Origin: Paracidovorax sp031843945
GTDB lineage: Bacteria > Pseudomonadota > Gammaproteobacteria > Burkholderiales > Burkholderiaceae_C
Direction: 5' to 3'
Length of the DNA stretch: 64,000 nucleotides
Assembly (NCBI RefSeq): GCF_031843945.1
Contig: NZ_JAVTJJ010000001.1
Location: 496,001-560,000 of the forward strand
Made by a program: the position numbers and the translations under genes. Below are positions 32,504-41,605 of the stretch, in pieces (position 1 is the stretch's first letter; the number at the start of each line of letters is the position of its first letter). The notes under the pieces were generated by a model that saw only the letters and a list, made by a program, of their open reading frames with translations, was not told the origin of the DNA and searched no databases.

Positions 32504-33589
32504 TTGCACGTGACCGGCCCAGCACCCCAAGAACCCCTGGCTGTTGACGCTGTCGTCATTGGCGCGGGGCCGGTGGGCCTGTGGCAGGTCTTCCAGCTGG
32601 GGCTGCACGGCATTCACGCCCATCTGATCGACGCCCTGCCCTACACGGGCGGCCAGTGCGCCGAGCTGTATGCAGACAAGCCCATCTATGACATTCCCGG
32701 CGTGCCCGTGTGCACTGGCCGGGAACTGGTGACGCTGCTGGAGCGGCAGATCGCGCCGTTCGCACCGCAGCGGCATCTGAGCCAGGTGGTGTCTGCGCTG
32801 GCGCTGCAGGATGACGGCCGCGTGCTGCTGCAAACCTCGGCCGGCACCCGGCTGCTGGCCCGCACGGTGTTCATCGCCGCCGGCGTGGGCGCCTTCGTGC
32901 CCCGCACCGTGAAGGCCGATGGCATCGACGCCTTCACGGGCACGCAGGTTCTCTATCACCCCGATGCCGCATCGTTGACAGTCAATACATCCGCGCGCCA
33001 TGTGGTGGTGCATGGCGGCGAAGAGCCGGCCGTGATGGCCGCCGTCGCGCTGGGCAATCAGACTGAAAACACGCCCGCCAGCATCACCCTGCTGCACCGG
33101 CGCGATGCCTTCCAGGCCCCGCCCGAGGCGCTGGCCCAGCTGGCGGCGCTGCGCGAAGCCGGCCGCATTCGCGTGGTGGCCGGGCAGATCAACGGTATCG
33201 AAGCATCGGCGGACGGCAGCATGCTGCAGGCGCTGCGCCTGACCACACCCGAGGGCGGCGAGGAGCGCCTGCCGCTGGATCTGCTGCTCGCCTACCTGGG
33301 CATATCCCCGCGCCTGGGGCCGATTGCCGACTGGGGCCTGGCCATCGAGCGCAAGCAACTGGTGGTGGACACCGCCGCCTTCCGCACCAGCGTGCCGGCC
33401 ATCCACGCGGTGGGCGACATCAACACCTATCCGGGCAAGCGCAAGCTGATTTTGTGCGGCTTCCACGAAGCCACGCTGGCGGCCTTCAGCGCTGCCGAAT
33501 ATCTCTCGGGCGACAAGGTGGCGCTGCAATACACGACCACCAGCACGCGCCTGCACGAGCGGCTGGGCGTGGCGCCATTGGCGAGTTGA
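32504..33589 (+). CDS. Ferredoxin-NADP reductase, thioredoxin-reductase-like type
   Basis: A 361-residue flavoprotein (359 if the GTG at 32510 is used). AVVIGAGPVGLWQVFQLGLHG is the FAD dinucleotide fold; a TrxR-type NADPH domain follows around residues 160-285; and HAVGDINTYPGKRKLILCGFHEATLAAF is the FAD-binding C-terminal motif. No CxxC redox pair is present, which distinguishes it from thioredoxin reductase and fits the FNR branch known from Bacillus YumC and Chlorobium. It is adjacent to fdxA and convergent with imuB. Confidence 0.9.
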   Translation: MHVTGPAPQEPLAVDAVVIGAGPVGLWQVFQLGLHGIHAHLIDALPYTGGQCAELYADKPIYDIPGVPVCTGRELVTLLERQIAPFAPQRHLSQVVSALALQDDGRVLLQTSAGTRLLARTVFIAAGVGAFVPRTVKADGIDAFTGTQVLYHPDAASLTVNTSARHVVVHGGEEPAVMAAVALGNQTENTPASITLLHRRDAFQAPPEALAQLAALREAGRIRVVAGQINGIEASADGSMLQALRLTTPEGGEERLPLDLLLAYLGISPRLGPIADWGLAIERKQLVVDTAAFRTSVPAIHAVGDINTYPGKRKLILCGFHEATLAAFSAAEYLSGDKVALQYTTTSTRLHERLGVAPLAS

Positions 33590-33623
33590 GCCGTTGGCTG
33601 ACGGCAGTGCCGTTCAGCAAGAT

Positions 33624-35033
33624 TCAGCCATAAATCCCGTGCAGGAACCACCGACCCTGCAGGTCACGAAAGATCCAGACATGGCCGACGGTGGCGTTGT
33701 GCGCCACGAAGTAGTCGCGCCGCGCAGGTCCGGCGGCCGCCTCGCCTGGCATGACCGGCATCTCGGCGGCCGGTGCGTTCTGCTCCTGCGACCCGGCCTC
33801 CCACCACGCGGTTTCAAACCGCTGCGGCCCCACCAGCAGGCGCAGCGGGCCTTGCAGGCAAGGGCGGCTGCCCTGCAGGGCCAAGGCGCGCGGCGGCTGC
33901 ACCAGCCAGCGCGGCCACAGCACGGCGCGGGCATCGGCAGGCAAGACCGTCGCAGCGCAGAGGCCACCGCCTGCGGCTGAGCCTTCGAGCGCCTGCCATT
34001 CCTGCATGCCTTCGGGCCGATGATCGGCCACAAGACGCAGGCCCTGCACACGGCCGGCTCCCAGTCGGGCAGACAGGCGCTCCAGCAACTGGTGCCAGGG
34101 CTCGCCCGGCATGTCGTGCGGGCCCGGGGGCAGCAAGCTGATGCTGTCGCCCGTCCAGGGCGCCGTCTGCAAGGCCTTCAGCGCAATGCGATTCACCGGC
34201 GCTGCCAACTGCTGACGGCCCAGTCGCTCGGCCAGCAGGCGTCGCAAGTGGGTCATTTCCTGAACGGGCTGGGCGGTGCGCACTTCCAGGCTTTGCCAGG
34301 CGGGCAAGTCCACGCCGTCGATGCGGCGCAGATCGTGGCGCCAGCCCAGCGACAACGCCAGCGCGCCCTGATGCCGCGCCTGCAGCCACGATTGCAACGC
34401 GCCCAACAGGCGGCTGGCGGACCAGAGCAGCGCATCGGCCGATTCGGCGAGGGCCGGCAGTTCGGCCTCCATGGCGAAGCTTTCGGGGGCCTGCAGCCAG
34501 GGCGGCAGGTGCTGCACGTCGCCCCACGCCCTGTCCAGCGCCAGCAAGGGGCCAGCGCCCAGCCGGCGCGCCAGGCCGGCACGCGGCAAGGCGCGCACGG
34601 CGCCCCAGGTGCGGCAGCCCATGTGCTCCAGCTCGGCCGCATGGGGGCGCAGGTCGGTCAAGGTACGCAGTGGCAGGTCGTACGGCAGGCGGCGCGGCAA
34701 GGGGCGGCTGGTCTGCAACAACCGCAGTTGCGCCAGCGCCTGCAAGGCCGTGGGGGCCTGGGCTGGGCCGGATTCGTCTGGCGGCTGCAATGCGGCGCTG
34801 CAACCCTGGCCATCCGCTGCGGGCAAGGGTAGCGGGCGATGCCGCTGCAGCAGTTGCAGCAATGCCGGCACACCGCCCCAGAGCCGCGCCACGCTGCCCA
34901 CCTCGATGAGCAGGGCCTCTTCCAGCAATGCCACGCGCGGCGTGAAGCGCAACGCCCACCAGCCATGTGCCTGCACAGGCACGCCGCCGGGCTGCGGGTC
35001 AGGCGCGGGCAGGGGCAGTGCGATCCAGTGCAT
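33624..35033 (-). CDS. imuB: ImuB-like Y-family polymerase homologue
   Basis: A 469-residue inactive Y-family polymerase relative that works as a hub of the ImuA-ImuB-ImuC mutasome. The ATG at 35033 overlaps the end of imuA by 35 bp. Recognisable parts are LLIEVGSVARLWGG (palm-like start), LEHMGCRTWGAVRALPRAGLARRLG (helix-hairpin-helix) and the little-finger region LEVRTAQPVQEMTHLRRLLAERL, then a C-terminal tail with WPRWLVQPPRAL and HVWIFRDLQGRWFLHGIYG. The acidic catalytic triad of active Y polymerases is not evident. imuC/dnaE2, normally next, is not found before the convergent FNR gene. Confidence 0.9.
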   Translation of the reverse strand: MHWIALPLPAPDPQPGGVPVQAHGWWALRFTPRVALLEEALLIEVGSVARLWGGVPALLQLLQRHRPLPLPAADGQGCSAALQPPDESGPAQAPTALQALAQLRLLQTSRPLPRRLPYDLPLRTLTDLRPHAAELEHMGCRTWGAVRALPRAGLARRLGAGPLLALDRAWGDVQHLPPWLQAPESFAMEAELPALAESADALLWSASRLLGALQSWLQARHQGALALSLGWRHDLRRIDGVDLPAWQSLEVRTAQPVQEMTHLRRLLAERLGRQQLAAPVNRIALKALQTAPWTGDSISLLPPGPHDMPGEPWHQLLERLSARLGAGRVQGLRLVADHRPEGMQEWQALEGSAAGGGLCAATVLPADARAVLWPRWLVQPPRALALQGSRPCLQGPLRLLVGPQRFETAWWEAGSQEQNAPAAEMPVMPGEAAAGPARRDYFVAHNATVGHVWIFRDLQGRWFLHGIYG

Positions 35034-35859
35034 GGCGCGGCGATGGTTCGATGGGAAGCCCGAGTGCACGCAGGGTCTGCAGGCGCTGCTGGCTTTCCTG
35101 CCACTGCTGCTGCGCTGCTTCTTGCGCTGCCTGGCGACGCCGCGCCTGGGCTTGCAGCACCGCCGCCAATCGCGCGTCGCAAGCCGGCAACAGCACGGGC
35201 ACCACCACGGGCGGGCCGCGGCGCTTGAGAACGTGCACCTGGACGACATCGGCATCGCCACCCGATTGCGCCCAGAGCCGCAACGGCGCGGGCGATGCCT
35301 GCATGCGCAGCTGTTCAGGCCGAAAGACCCAGAGCAGCCGCCCCTGGTGGGCAGCCGCCAGCTGCAGCCGCCGCAGTACCTCGGGGGCAGCCTGGGGCAA
35401 CCAGGCCAGTACCGCCAGCACATCGCGGCAGCGCAGGGCTTGTTCGGCGGCCCAGGCAGCCTGCGCACCCTGATGGGGCCCTGCCACGATGCGGCATACC
35501 CGGTGTGCCGGCAACCCACCCATCACCAGCACCGGCCCGAAAGGCACGTGCGGAGGTGCCACCAGCACCACCTGGCCGGGCAGACCGGCGGCGATGGCAC
35601 CGGCGAGTGCGGGCAGCACCAGACGCCATTCATGGAAAGCGTGCGCGGGCAACAGGATCTCCGACATGGCGCCCAGCGGCCACCCACCACCGGGCAGTTG
35701 CGCATCCAGCAGCGCATGGCCTGATGGCTGGGTCCGCTGCGGGCCCTGCTCCATGCCATCGGCACGCCAGACACCAGGCAACTCGCAGGCGCTTTCAGCC
35801 CGCCTCAGGGCGAGCCTGGGCAAAGAAGGGGCAGCGGAGAGCGCGGGGTGGACAAACAT
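34999..35859 (-). CDS. imuA: Translesion synthesis-associated protein ImuA
   Basis: A 286-residue RecA/SulA-like protein of the ImuA family. GHALLDAQLPGGGWPLGAMSEILLP at residues 45-70 is the degenerate RecA-like start, LPALAGAIAAGLPGQVVLVAPPHVPFGP follows, and the C-terminus has the Arg/Gln-rich helix. The ATG at 35859 is 16 bp downstream of a LexA box, so the pair imuA-imuB is SOS-induced. ImuA acts with ImuB and the DnaE2 polymerase in damage-induced mutagenesis. Confidence 0.9.
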   Translation of the reverse strand: MFVHPALSAAPSLPRLALRRAESACELPGVWRADGMEQGPQRTQPSGHALLDAQLPGGGWPLGAMSEILLPAHAFHEWRLVLPALAGAIAAGLPGQVVLVAPPHVPFGPVLVMGGLPAHRVCRIVAGPHQGAQAAWAAEQALRCRDVLAVLAWLPQAAPEVLRRLQLAAAHQGRLLWVFRPEQLRMQASPAPLRLWAQSGGDADVVQVHVLKRRGPPVVVPVLLPACDARLAAVLQAQARRRQAAQEAAQQQWQESQQRLQTLRALGLPIEPSPRHALDRTAPARA

Positions 35860-35874
35860 GGTGATGACTTGATG

Positions 35875-35890
35875 CTGTTTAAATATACAG
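35875..35890 (-). promoter_or_regulatory. LexA (SOS) box upstream of imuA
   Basis: CTGTTTAAATATACAG matches the CTGT-N8-ACAG consensus exactly with an AT-rich centre. It sits 16-31 bp upstream of the imuA ATG, so repression would block the start region of the imuAB transcript. Confidence 0.9.
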
Positions 35891-35977
35891 TATTCAGCAG
35901 GCATCACACCTCGGCATCTTCACCACGTGTCACCGGATCCTCAACCGCAATGCGGCGATCAATGGCGGTCTATCGGA

Positions 35978-37316
35978 CTAAATTGCCGCCAGCAGTTGCG
36001 TGCACTGGTCTTGCCAGTCCGCCACACAGGCGTCGCCCGCATCGGCACGGTCCGCCAGCAAGGGCCAGCGGCTGTGGCTGGCATTCAGGATGCTTTGCAG
36101 CTGCCAGATCGCCTCGCGGTTCAGCAGTTCCAGCTCGACCATGCCTTGCGCGTCGCCCTCCAGGTGCACCAGCATCTCGGCCTGCTGGTGGGGGTGCGAG
36201 CCGGCCTCGTACAGCGCCTTCTGCAGCGCAGTCAGGCGCATGTCTACAAAAGCACAGGCCCGGCCGGTGGGCAGCGCCAGCCAGGCGGCCGGCAGCGCCT
36301 TGCGGGCGTCGTCCCAGGCCTGGAAGGCATCGGCCAGGGTGGCGATGTGCTGCGCGGCCTCGTCCTTTGCGGACAGGGGCTGCTCCGCCTGCATGCCGCC
36401 CTGCCCCACGGCGGCCTGTTGCAACAGGGGCAGCAGCAATGACGCCAGCGGTGCAGAAAACTTGCGGTGGTTCAACCGCAGGCTGAGCGACAGGCGCTGC
36501 GCGGGCGCGTCGTCCTGGTACTTTTCAAAAAAAGCCGCGGCCACCTCGGCCAGCATCAGGATCTGCCCCATCGGCGAGATGGCGTTGCCCTGCAGGCTGC
36601 GCGGGTAGCCGGTGCCGTCCATGCGTTCGTGGTGCTCCAGCACCGCAGTTTCAACCGACTTGGCATACGCCTGCGCCCGCACCATCAGCATGGCCGACAC
36701 CGGGTGCTTGCGGCCAGCACCCGTCACCCTTGTGGTAGGGGTCACGCCAGACCGGGTCCATGTGCAGCACGCCGATGTCATGCAGCAGCGCTGCAGCCGC
36801 CAGCGGAATGCACTCGCGTTCGCTCCAGCCGCTTTGCACGCCCAGGTACAACGCTATCAGCGCCATGCGCAGGCTGTGGGCCAGCAGGTCGGGCCGCTGC
36901 TCGCGCATGACGGTCAGCTTGAAAGCCATGGGCTGCGGCAGCGGCACGAACTGCAGTGGTGCCAGCAAACGGTCGGGGCCGCCCAGCGCATGCGACAGCA
37001 GCATGGGCAATGGATCTTGCGCGCACTGCGCCCGCGCGGCGGCAATCAGCGAAGGCACATCGACCGCGTTCTACACGCTGAGTTGGCTGTCGATGGAGCC
37101 GCGAAGCTTGTGCTGTACCAAGCGCTCGTACAGCCGGTTGTCCACGCGCGCACCCTTTTCCAGCAGCTTGATGCCTTTGTCAGTGTAGGCCGCGTCCTGC
37201 GCAACCACCTTGCAACGCTCGGCCATGTCGGTCACCGCACGCGGGTAGTGCAGGTTGTCGCAAGCGCCTTCTTCCGAAAGGGGAAGATCAGCAACGGTAG
37301 GGTTCTGGGCGTTCAT
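35978..37316 (-). pseudogene. HD-GYP domain phosphodiesterase, disrupted twice
   Basis: Starting at the ATG at 37316 (MNAQNPTVADLPLSEEG), the frame stops at an in-frame TAG at 37071-37073 (QLSV-stop-NAVDVPSL). It continues in the same frame through HSLRMALIALYLG and AALLHDIGVLHMDPVW. At about 36725-36732 an extra G (AAGGGTG for AAGGTG) shifts the frame, which then reads VETAVLEHHERMDGTGYPRSL to the stop at 35978. HD...HHE..DGTGYP are the metal and substrate motifs of HD-GYP c-di-GMP phosphodiesterases. Two independent lesions make it non-functional as read. It lies upstream of imuA on the same strand. Confidence 0.85.
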
Positions 37317-37416
37317 GCGCTGGTCGAAAAGCAGAAGACGGGGGTAGATGCCAGCGGCGACTGTAAAGTGATTTGCCGGGGTCGGCGGCCAAACGGCCAA
37401 GGGCGATTGACGACGG

Positions 37417-37910
37417 TCAGGGCCAGTGCGGCGGGTGCGTTCCCGGCGGCACCGAAGGCCGCGACCAGCCGGCCGGAGTGCGCGACAGCTGAGCGCTGTG
37501 CCGCACGGCCTGCAATGCGCCAAAGCCGGAATCGCGGTGGTGCGCAAAATTGGCGTGAAGGCGCACGAACCCGTCGGCGCAGCGGTACAGCCCCGACAAC
37601 GCGTCCCACAAATCGGGCGCTTGCCCATCCAGGCTGAACCAGCCGGTGCATTCGATGGCGGCATGGGCCATGTCCACCGCCACCTGCTGGCGGGCTGCAC
37701 CGCGCTGGTGGGCAATTCGCAGGCCGCCAGTGCGGCCGCTGCAATGCTGGCCTGCGCGGCAACGCCGACGGCGAACGACGACGGCATAACCGGGTCGGCG
37801 CCGGTCAGCTGGGCAAAGGCGAGCGCCTCTAGCGGCAAGCCGGCCTGCAGCCAGAGGCCGCGCAGCGCCTCATCGGCCGTCGTTGCCACGGGCTGCGTGC
37901 CAGAAGCCAT
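37417..37910 (-). pseudogene. CaiB/BaiF-type CoA-transferase remnant
   Basis: The N-terminus MASGTQPVATTADEALRGLW and SSFAVGVAAQASIAAAALAACELP fit a class III CoA-transferase. At about 37690-37700 the frame shifts by one base: QQVAVDMAHAAIECTGWFSLDG and GLYRCADGFVRLHANFAHHRD continue in another frame and end at 37417. Family members are more than 400 residues long; only about 160 are recognisable here, cut off just before the start of the HD-GYP pseudogene. It is a decayed fragment beside scoB. Confidence 0.75.
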
Positions 37911-37931
37911 CGCACGCCCTGCCCCGCACTT

Positions 37932-38570
37932 TCAGCGGATCAGCGTCACGCCAGTTTTGGCCTGCAGCGCCTCGAAGCTGACTTCAGGCGCCAGCTCGAC
38001 GACCTTCAGGCCTTCGGGCGTCACATCGAGCACGGCCAGGTCGGTGATGATGCGGTCCACCACGGCCACGCCCGTCAGGGGCAGCGTGCACTCGGGCAGG
38101 ATCTTCAGATCTTCAGTGCCGTCTTTCTTCTTGGCGACGTGCTCCATCAGCACGATCACGCGCTTGACGCCAGCCACCAAGTCCATGGCACCGCCCATGC
38201 CCTTGACCATCTTGCCGGGGATCATCCAGTTGGCCAGGTCGCCCTTTTCGCTGACCTGCATCGCGCCCAGAATCGACAGGTTGATCTTGCCGCCACGGAT
38301 CATCGCGAACGACTGGTCGCTGCCGAAGATGGCGGAGCCGGGAATGGTCGTCACCGTCTGCTTGCCTGCGTTGATCAGGTCGGCGTCCACCGCGTCTTCG
38401 GTCGGAAACGCGCCGATGCCGAGCATGCCGTTTTCGGACTGCAGCCACACTTCCTTGGTGCCCGTGTGGTTGGCCACCAGGGTCGGAATGCCGATGCCCA
38501 GGTTCACATAGAAGCCGTCTTCCAGCTCTTGCGCCGCGCGTGCGGCCATCTGGTCTTGGGTCCAGGGCAT
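37932..38570 (-). CDS. scoB: 3-oxoacid CoA-transferase subunit B
   Basis: A 212-residue CoA-transferase beta subunit starting MPWTQDQMAARAAQELEDGFYVNLGIGIPTLV in shape, with SENGMLGIGAFP (residues about 47-58) carrying the catalytic glutamate of the SENG motif. The ATG at 38570 overlaps the ScoA stop (38572) with close spacing. With ScoA it swaps CoA between succinyl-CoA and acetoacetate or a related 3-oxoacid. Confidence 0.95.
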   Translation of the reverse strand: MPWTQDQMAARAAQELEDGFYVNLGIGIPTLVANHTGTKEVWLQSENGMLGIGAFPTEDAVDADLINAGKQTVTTIPGSAIFGSDQSFAMIRGGKINLSILGAMQVSEKGDLANWMIPGKMVKGMGGAMDLVAGVKRVIVLMEHVAKKKDGTEDLKILPECTLPLTGVAVVDRIITDLAVLDVTPEGLKVVELAPEVSFEALQAKTGVTLIR

Positions 38571-38571
38571 C

Positions 38572-39390
38572 TCAGGCTCCTTTTTGTTGGTTGGCGGGCA
38601 CGGTGGGCACCGGCACTTCCACTTCGCTGCTGGCGGCAGCCTGGGCGATGACGGCCTGGGCCTCGACCTTGGCAGCTGCGGCATCCACCGGGACTGCAGC
38701 CGAGACAGTTCGCTTTTCGATGCGTTTTTCAGGTGTCGGGTTGTGCACGATGCGGTGCACGTAGATGCCCGGCAGATGCACGTCGTCGGGGGCGATCTGG
38801 CCGGTCTCGACGATCTCTTCGACTTCGACGATGCAGACCTTGCCGGCAGTGGCCGCAGCAGGGTTGAAGTTGCGTGCCGTGAGGCGGAACTGCAGGTTGC
38901 CGGACTTGTCGGCGCGGTGCGCCTTGACCAGCGACACGTCGGGCACCAGCGAGCGCTCCATCACGTAGGTCTCGCCGTCGAATTCGCGCAGCTCTTTGCC
39001 CTCGGCCACCATCGTGCCCACGCCGGTCTTGGTGAAGAACGCCGGAATGCCCGCGCCACCGGCACGCAGCTTTTCGGCCAGCGTGCCCTGGGGCGTGAAT
39101 TCCAGCTCCAGCTCGCCGGCCAGGTACTGGCGCTCGAACTCCTTGTTCTCGCCCACATAGGACGAGATCATCTTCTTGATCTGCCGCGTCTCCAGCAGCT
39201 TGCCCAGGCCGAAACCGTCCACGCCGGCGTTGTTGGAAATGACGGTGAGGTCCTTGGTGCCGGAATCACGCAGCGCGTCGATCAGCGCCTCGGGAATGCC
39301 GCACAGCCCGAAGCCGCCCACGGCCATCAACTGGCCATCGGCGACGACGCCCTTGAGCGCCTCGGTCGCATTGGGAAAGATCTTGTTCAC
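38572..39390 (-). CDS. scoA: 3-oxoacid CoA-transferase subunit A
   Basis: A 272-residue alpha subunit: GQLMAVGGFGLCGIPEALIDAL holds the CoA-binding G-rich loop; GELELEFTPQGTLAEKLRAGGAGIPAF is the family signature. Usual ScoA/AtoD proteins end near residue 235 after an EKRIEKRTV motif. Here an Ala/Val/Pro-rich tail of about 35 residues (SAAVPVDAAAAKVEAQ and onward) follows and overlaps the start of scoB closely. The gene is divergent from a PAS-LuxR regulator. Confidence 0.95.
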   Translation of the reverse strand: MNKIFPNATEALKGVVADGQLMAVGGFGLCGIPEALIDALRDSGTKDLTVISNNAGVDGFGLGKLLETRQIKKMISSYVGENKEFERQYLAGELELEFTPQGTLAEKLRAGGAGIPAFFTKTGVGTMVAEGKELREFDGETYVMERSLVPDVSLVKAHRADKSGNLQFRLTARNFNPAAATAGKVCIVEVEEIVETGQIAPDDVHLPGIYVHRIVHNPTPEKRIEKRTVSAAVPVDAAAAKVEAQAVIAQAAASSEVEVPVPTVPANQQKGA

Positions 39391-39437
39391 TGGTGACTCC
39401 TCATCAAGATGAATGGCGCTACTGATCGCGCTACGAT

Positions 39438-39459
39438 ACTACGTACTTTATTACGTAGT
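39438..39459. promoter_or_regulatory. Palindromic operator ACTACGTA-N6-TACGTAGT
   Basis: A perfect 8-bp inverted repeat with a 6-bp AT-rich spacer, 18 bp ahead of the PAS-LuxR start and about 50 bp ahead of scoA. LuxR-type regulators bind such symmetric sites, so it is probably the operator for the adjacent regulator, controlling itself and scoAB. Confidence 0.65.
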
Positions 39460-39476
39460 TTTCCCTAAAGACTTCC

Positions 39477-40022
39477 ATGGATATCGCCGACTACCGCCTT
39501 GCGTTCGATATGGCCCCGGTGGGGCTGGTCATCTCCCGCAACCGCACCATGGTGGATTGCAACCGGCAGGTGTGCGAGATGTTCGGCGCCTCCCGCGAGG
39601 TGCTGATCGGCCAGTCCTTTCGCATTCTCTACCCCAGCGCCGACGAGTACGAGCGGCTGGGCCGGCGCATGGAGCCCATTCTGAACGCGCACGGCCACTA
39701 CGCCGACAACCGCATCATGAAGCGCTCCAGCGGCGAGATGTTCTGGTGCCACGTGTCGGGCCGCGCCCTTAACCGCGAGGCGCCGCACGAATCGGGCATC
39801 TGGAGCTTTGAAGACCTGAGCGCGGAGCGCTCGGTCAAGGCCGAACTCACGGGCCGCGAACGCGAGGTGGCGGCGCGGCTGCTGGACGGGCTTACCTCCA
39901 AAGAAATCGGCCGCGCACTGAACATCAGCCACCGCACGGTGGAGATCTACCGCGCGCGACTGATGCGCAAGTACCACGCGTCCACCGCCGCCGACCTGGT
40001 GCAGAAGCTGCTGATCGGCTGA
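39477..40022 (+). CDS. PAS-LuxR transcriptional regulator
   Basis: A 181-residue regulator. Residues 1-115 are a PAS domain (RLAFDMAPVGLVISRNRTMVDCN, then FRILYPSADEYERLG). Residues 120-181 are a LuxR helix-turn-helix (LTGREREVAARLLDGLTSKEIGRALNISHRTVEIYRARLMRKY in pattern). There is no phospho-receiver domain, so it responds to a ligand or redox cue sensed by PAS. It is divergent from scoAB; similar genes elsewhere control short-chain acid or acetoacetate use. Confidence 0.9.
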   Translation: MDIADYRLAFDMAPVGLVISRNRTMVDCNRQVCEMFGASREVLIGQSFRILYPSADEYERLGRRMEPILNAHGHYADNRIMKRSSGEMFWCHVSGRALNREAPHESGIWSFEDLSAERSVKAELTGREREVAARLLDGLTSKEIGRALNISHRTVEIYRARLMRKYHASTAADLVQKLLIG

Positions 40023-40057
40023 ATCAAAAAAGTGAGCTGGTAGCGCTTGCTGCATAA

Positions 40058-40087
40058 GGCTTTCAATATCTTTTATATTGGAAAGCC
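40058..40087. terminator. Hairpin between convergent genes
   Basis: GGCTTTCAATAT faces ATATTGGAAAGCC with one mismatch and a short T-rich loop. It lies between the PAS-LuxR stop and the NDH-2 stop and could serve both, although it lacks a long T run on either side. Confidence 0.5.
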
Positions 40088-40150
40088 AATGAAATCAAGC
40101 GCAATCAGCTATGTATTCAATAGCATCAGCTGTGTTTCAGACCATGCCGG

Positions 40151-41431
40151 TCAATGCAGCTTCAGCCGTCCCGACACCCGCTGCTGCAGCAGCCGCGCCA
40201 GCGCCAGCACCGCCGTCTTGCCAATGCCCAGAATGGCCCGGTGGTGGTTCAGATGCAGTGAGATGTACATCCACTTGGCGATCAGCCCGTTGACGAAGAA
40301 GTTGCGGCCACCCAGGCCCCCCATCAGGTTGCCCACGCCCTTGTTGTCGCCCAAGGAAACGAGCGAGCCGAAGTCCTTGTAGACGAAGGCCTCGGCCACT
40401 TCGCGCTCGCGCAGCAAGGCGCCCAGCACGCGGGCGAGGTAGTCGGCCTGCTGGTGTGCGGCCTGCGCGCGGGCGGGCACGGTGTTGCCGTCTTTCCACG
40501 GGCAGGCGGCGCAGTCGCCCAGGGCCAGCACGTCGGGCACCGAAGTGCGCAGCCGGTCGTCCACGATGAACTGGTTGAGCCGGTTCACCGCCAGCCCCAG
40601 CAGCGCATTGCCTTCGGCGGCCTTGATGCCGGCGGCCCACACCACCAGGTCGGCCGGGATTTCGCCGGCCGGCGTCACCAGCGCGCCCTTGCGGATCTCG
40701 GTCACGCGCGTGTCGGTCAGCACCTGCACCTGCTTGCGGCGCAGCGCCACGTCGGCCTGCGCAGAGATCTGCTCGGGCAGCCCGCCCAGAATGCGGCTGC
40801 CGCCCTCGACCAGCGTGATGTCGAGCCGAAAGCGCTGGCTGCTGCTCAGGCTGCCCAGCAGCTCGGCATGCGCTTCCAGCAACTCGGCCGACAGCTCCAC
40901 GCCTGTCGCGCCGGCACCCACGATGGCGATCGACAGCGCCCGGTTGTCCGCGAACGAAGCACGCGCACAGGCGCCCAGCCAGTCGGAGTGAAAGCGCTGC
41001 GCGTCGCGCACGTTCTCCAGCAGATAAGCGTGTTCGATGCCCGGAGTGCCGAAGGCGTTGGAGCCGCTGCCGATGGCCAGCACCAGCCGCGTGTAGCTCA
41101 CCGTGCGGCGCGGCACCAGCAGGTCGCCCTCGGCATTGCGGATCTCGCCCAGCTCGATGGTCTTGCGGGCCGTGTCCAGCCCCACCAGGTCGCCGATGGC
41201 AAAGCCGAAATGGTTGCGCCGCGCCAACACCGGGTACGACAGGCCTTCCTGGTGCGCATCCAGCGTGCCGGCAGCCACTTCGTGCAGCGTGGGCTTCCAG
41301 ATGTGAAAGGGAGAGCGGTCCACCAGCAGCACGCGCTCGCGCCCCTGCTTCGCACCCAGGCTGCGGCCCAACCGGGCCGCCAGTTCCAGCCCGCCAGCCC
41401 CGCCGCCGACGATCGCGATGTCCGAGTGCAT
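40151..41431 (-). CDS. Type II NADH dehydrogenase-like FAD oxidoreductase
   Basis: A 426-residue flavoprotein: DIAIVGGGAGGLELAARLG is the FAD-binding fold and IAIVGAGATGVELSAELLEAH the NADH-binding fold. DVLALGDCAACPW closes the FAD site, and GRNFFVNGLIAKWMYISLHLNHHRAILG is the membrane-anchoring C-terminal segment typical of NDH-2. The ATG at 41431 is chosen because the fold motif begins at residue 4. Its product probably passes electrons from NADH to quinone without pumping protons. It is monocistronic. Confidence 0.9.
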   Translation of the reverse strand: MHSDIAIVGGGAGGLELAARLGRSLGAKQGRERVLLVDRSPFHIWKPTLHEVAAGTLDAHQEGLSYPVLARRNHFGFAIGDLVGLDTARKTIELGEIRNAEGDLLVPRRTVSYTRLVLAIGSGSNAFGTPGIEHAYLLENVRDAQRFHSDWLGACARASFADNRALSIAIVGAGATGVELSAELLEAHAELLGSLSSSQRFRLDITLVEGGSRILGGLPEQISAQADVALRRKQVQVLTDTRVTEIRKGALVTPAGEIPADLVVWAAGIKAAEGNALLGLAVNRLNQFIVDDRLRTSVPDVLALGDCAACPWKDGNTVPARAQAAHQQADYLARVLGALLREREVAEAFVYKDFGSLVSLGDNKGVGNLMGGLGGRNFFVNGLIAKWMYISLHLNHHRAILGIGKTAVLALARLLQQRVSGRLKLH

Positions 41432-41520
41432 GTATGAATCTCCCGTTGCGCAACGCTGCAGTTTATTGCGGCAAACCCCTAGACGCGCGCAATCGTGGAA
41501 ATCGCGGGGAGAGAGCCGCA

Positions 41521-41556
41521 TGAAAAAAGCCCGCAGCGGCTGGCTGGGGGCTTTGA
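41521..41556 (-). terminator. Intrinsic terminator after ydgA-like gene
   Basis: The minus strand reads AGCCC-CCAGCCAGCCGCTGC-GGGCT followed by TTTTTTC, about 50 bp after the stop of the YdgA-family gene. Confidence 0.7.
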
Positions 41557-41605
41557 AGGGAAACGCGCTGGCACGAAAGCCAGCACCTCCTTGGGTCAGA
41601 ACATG

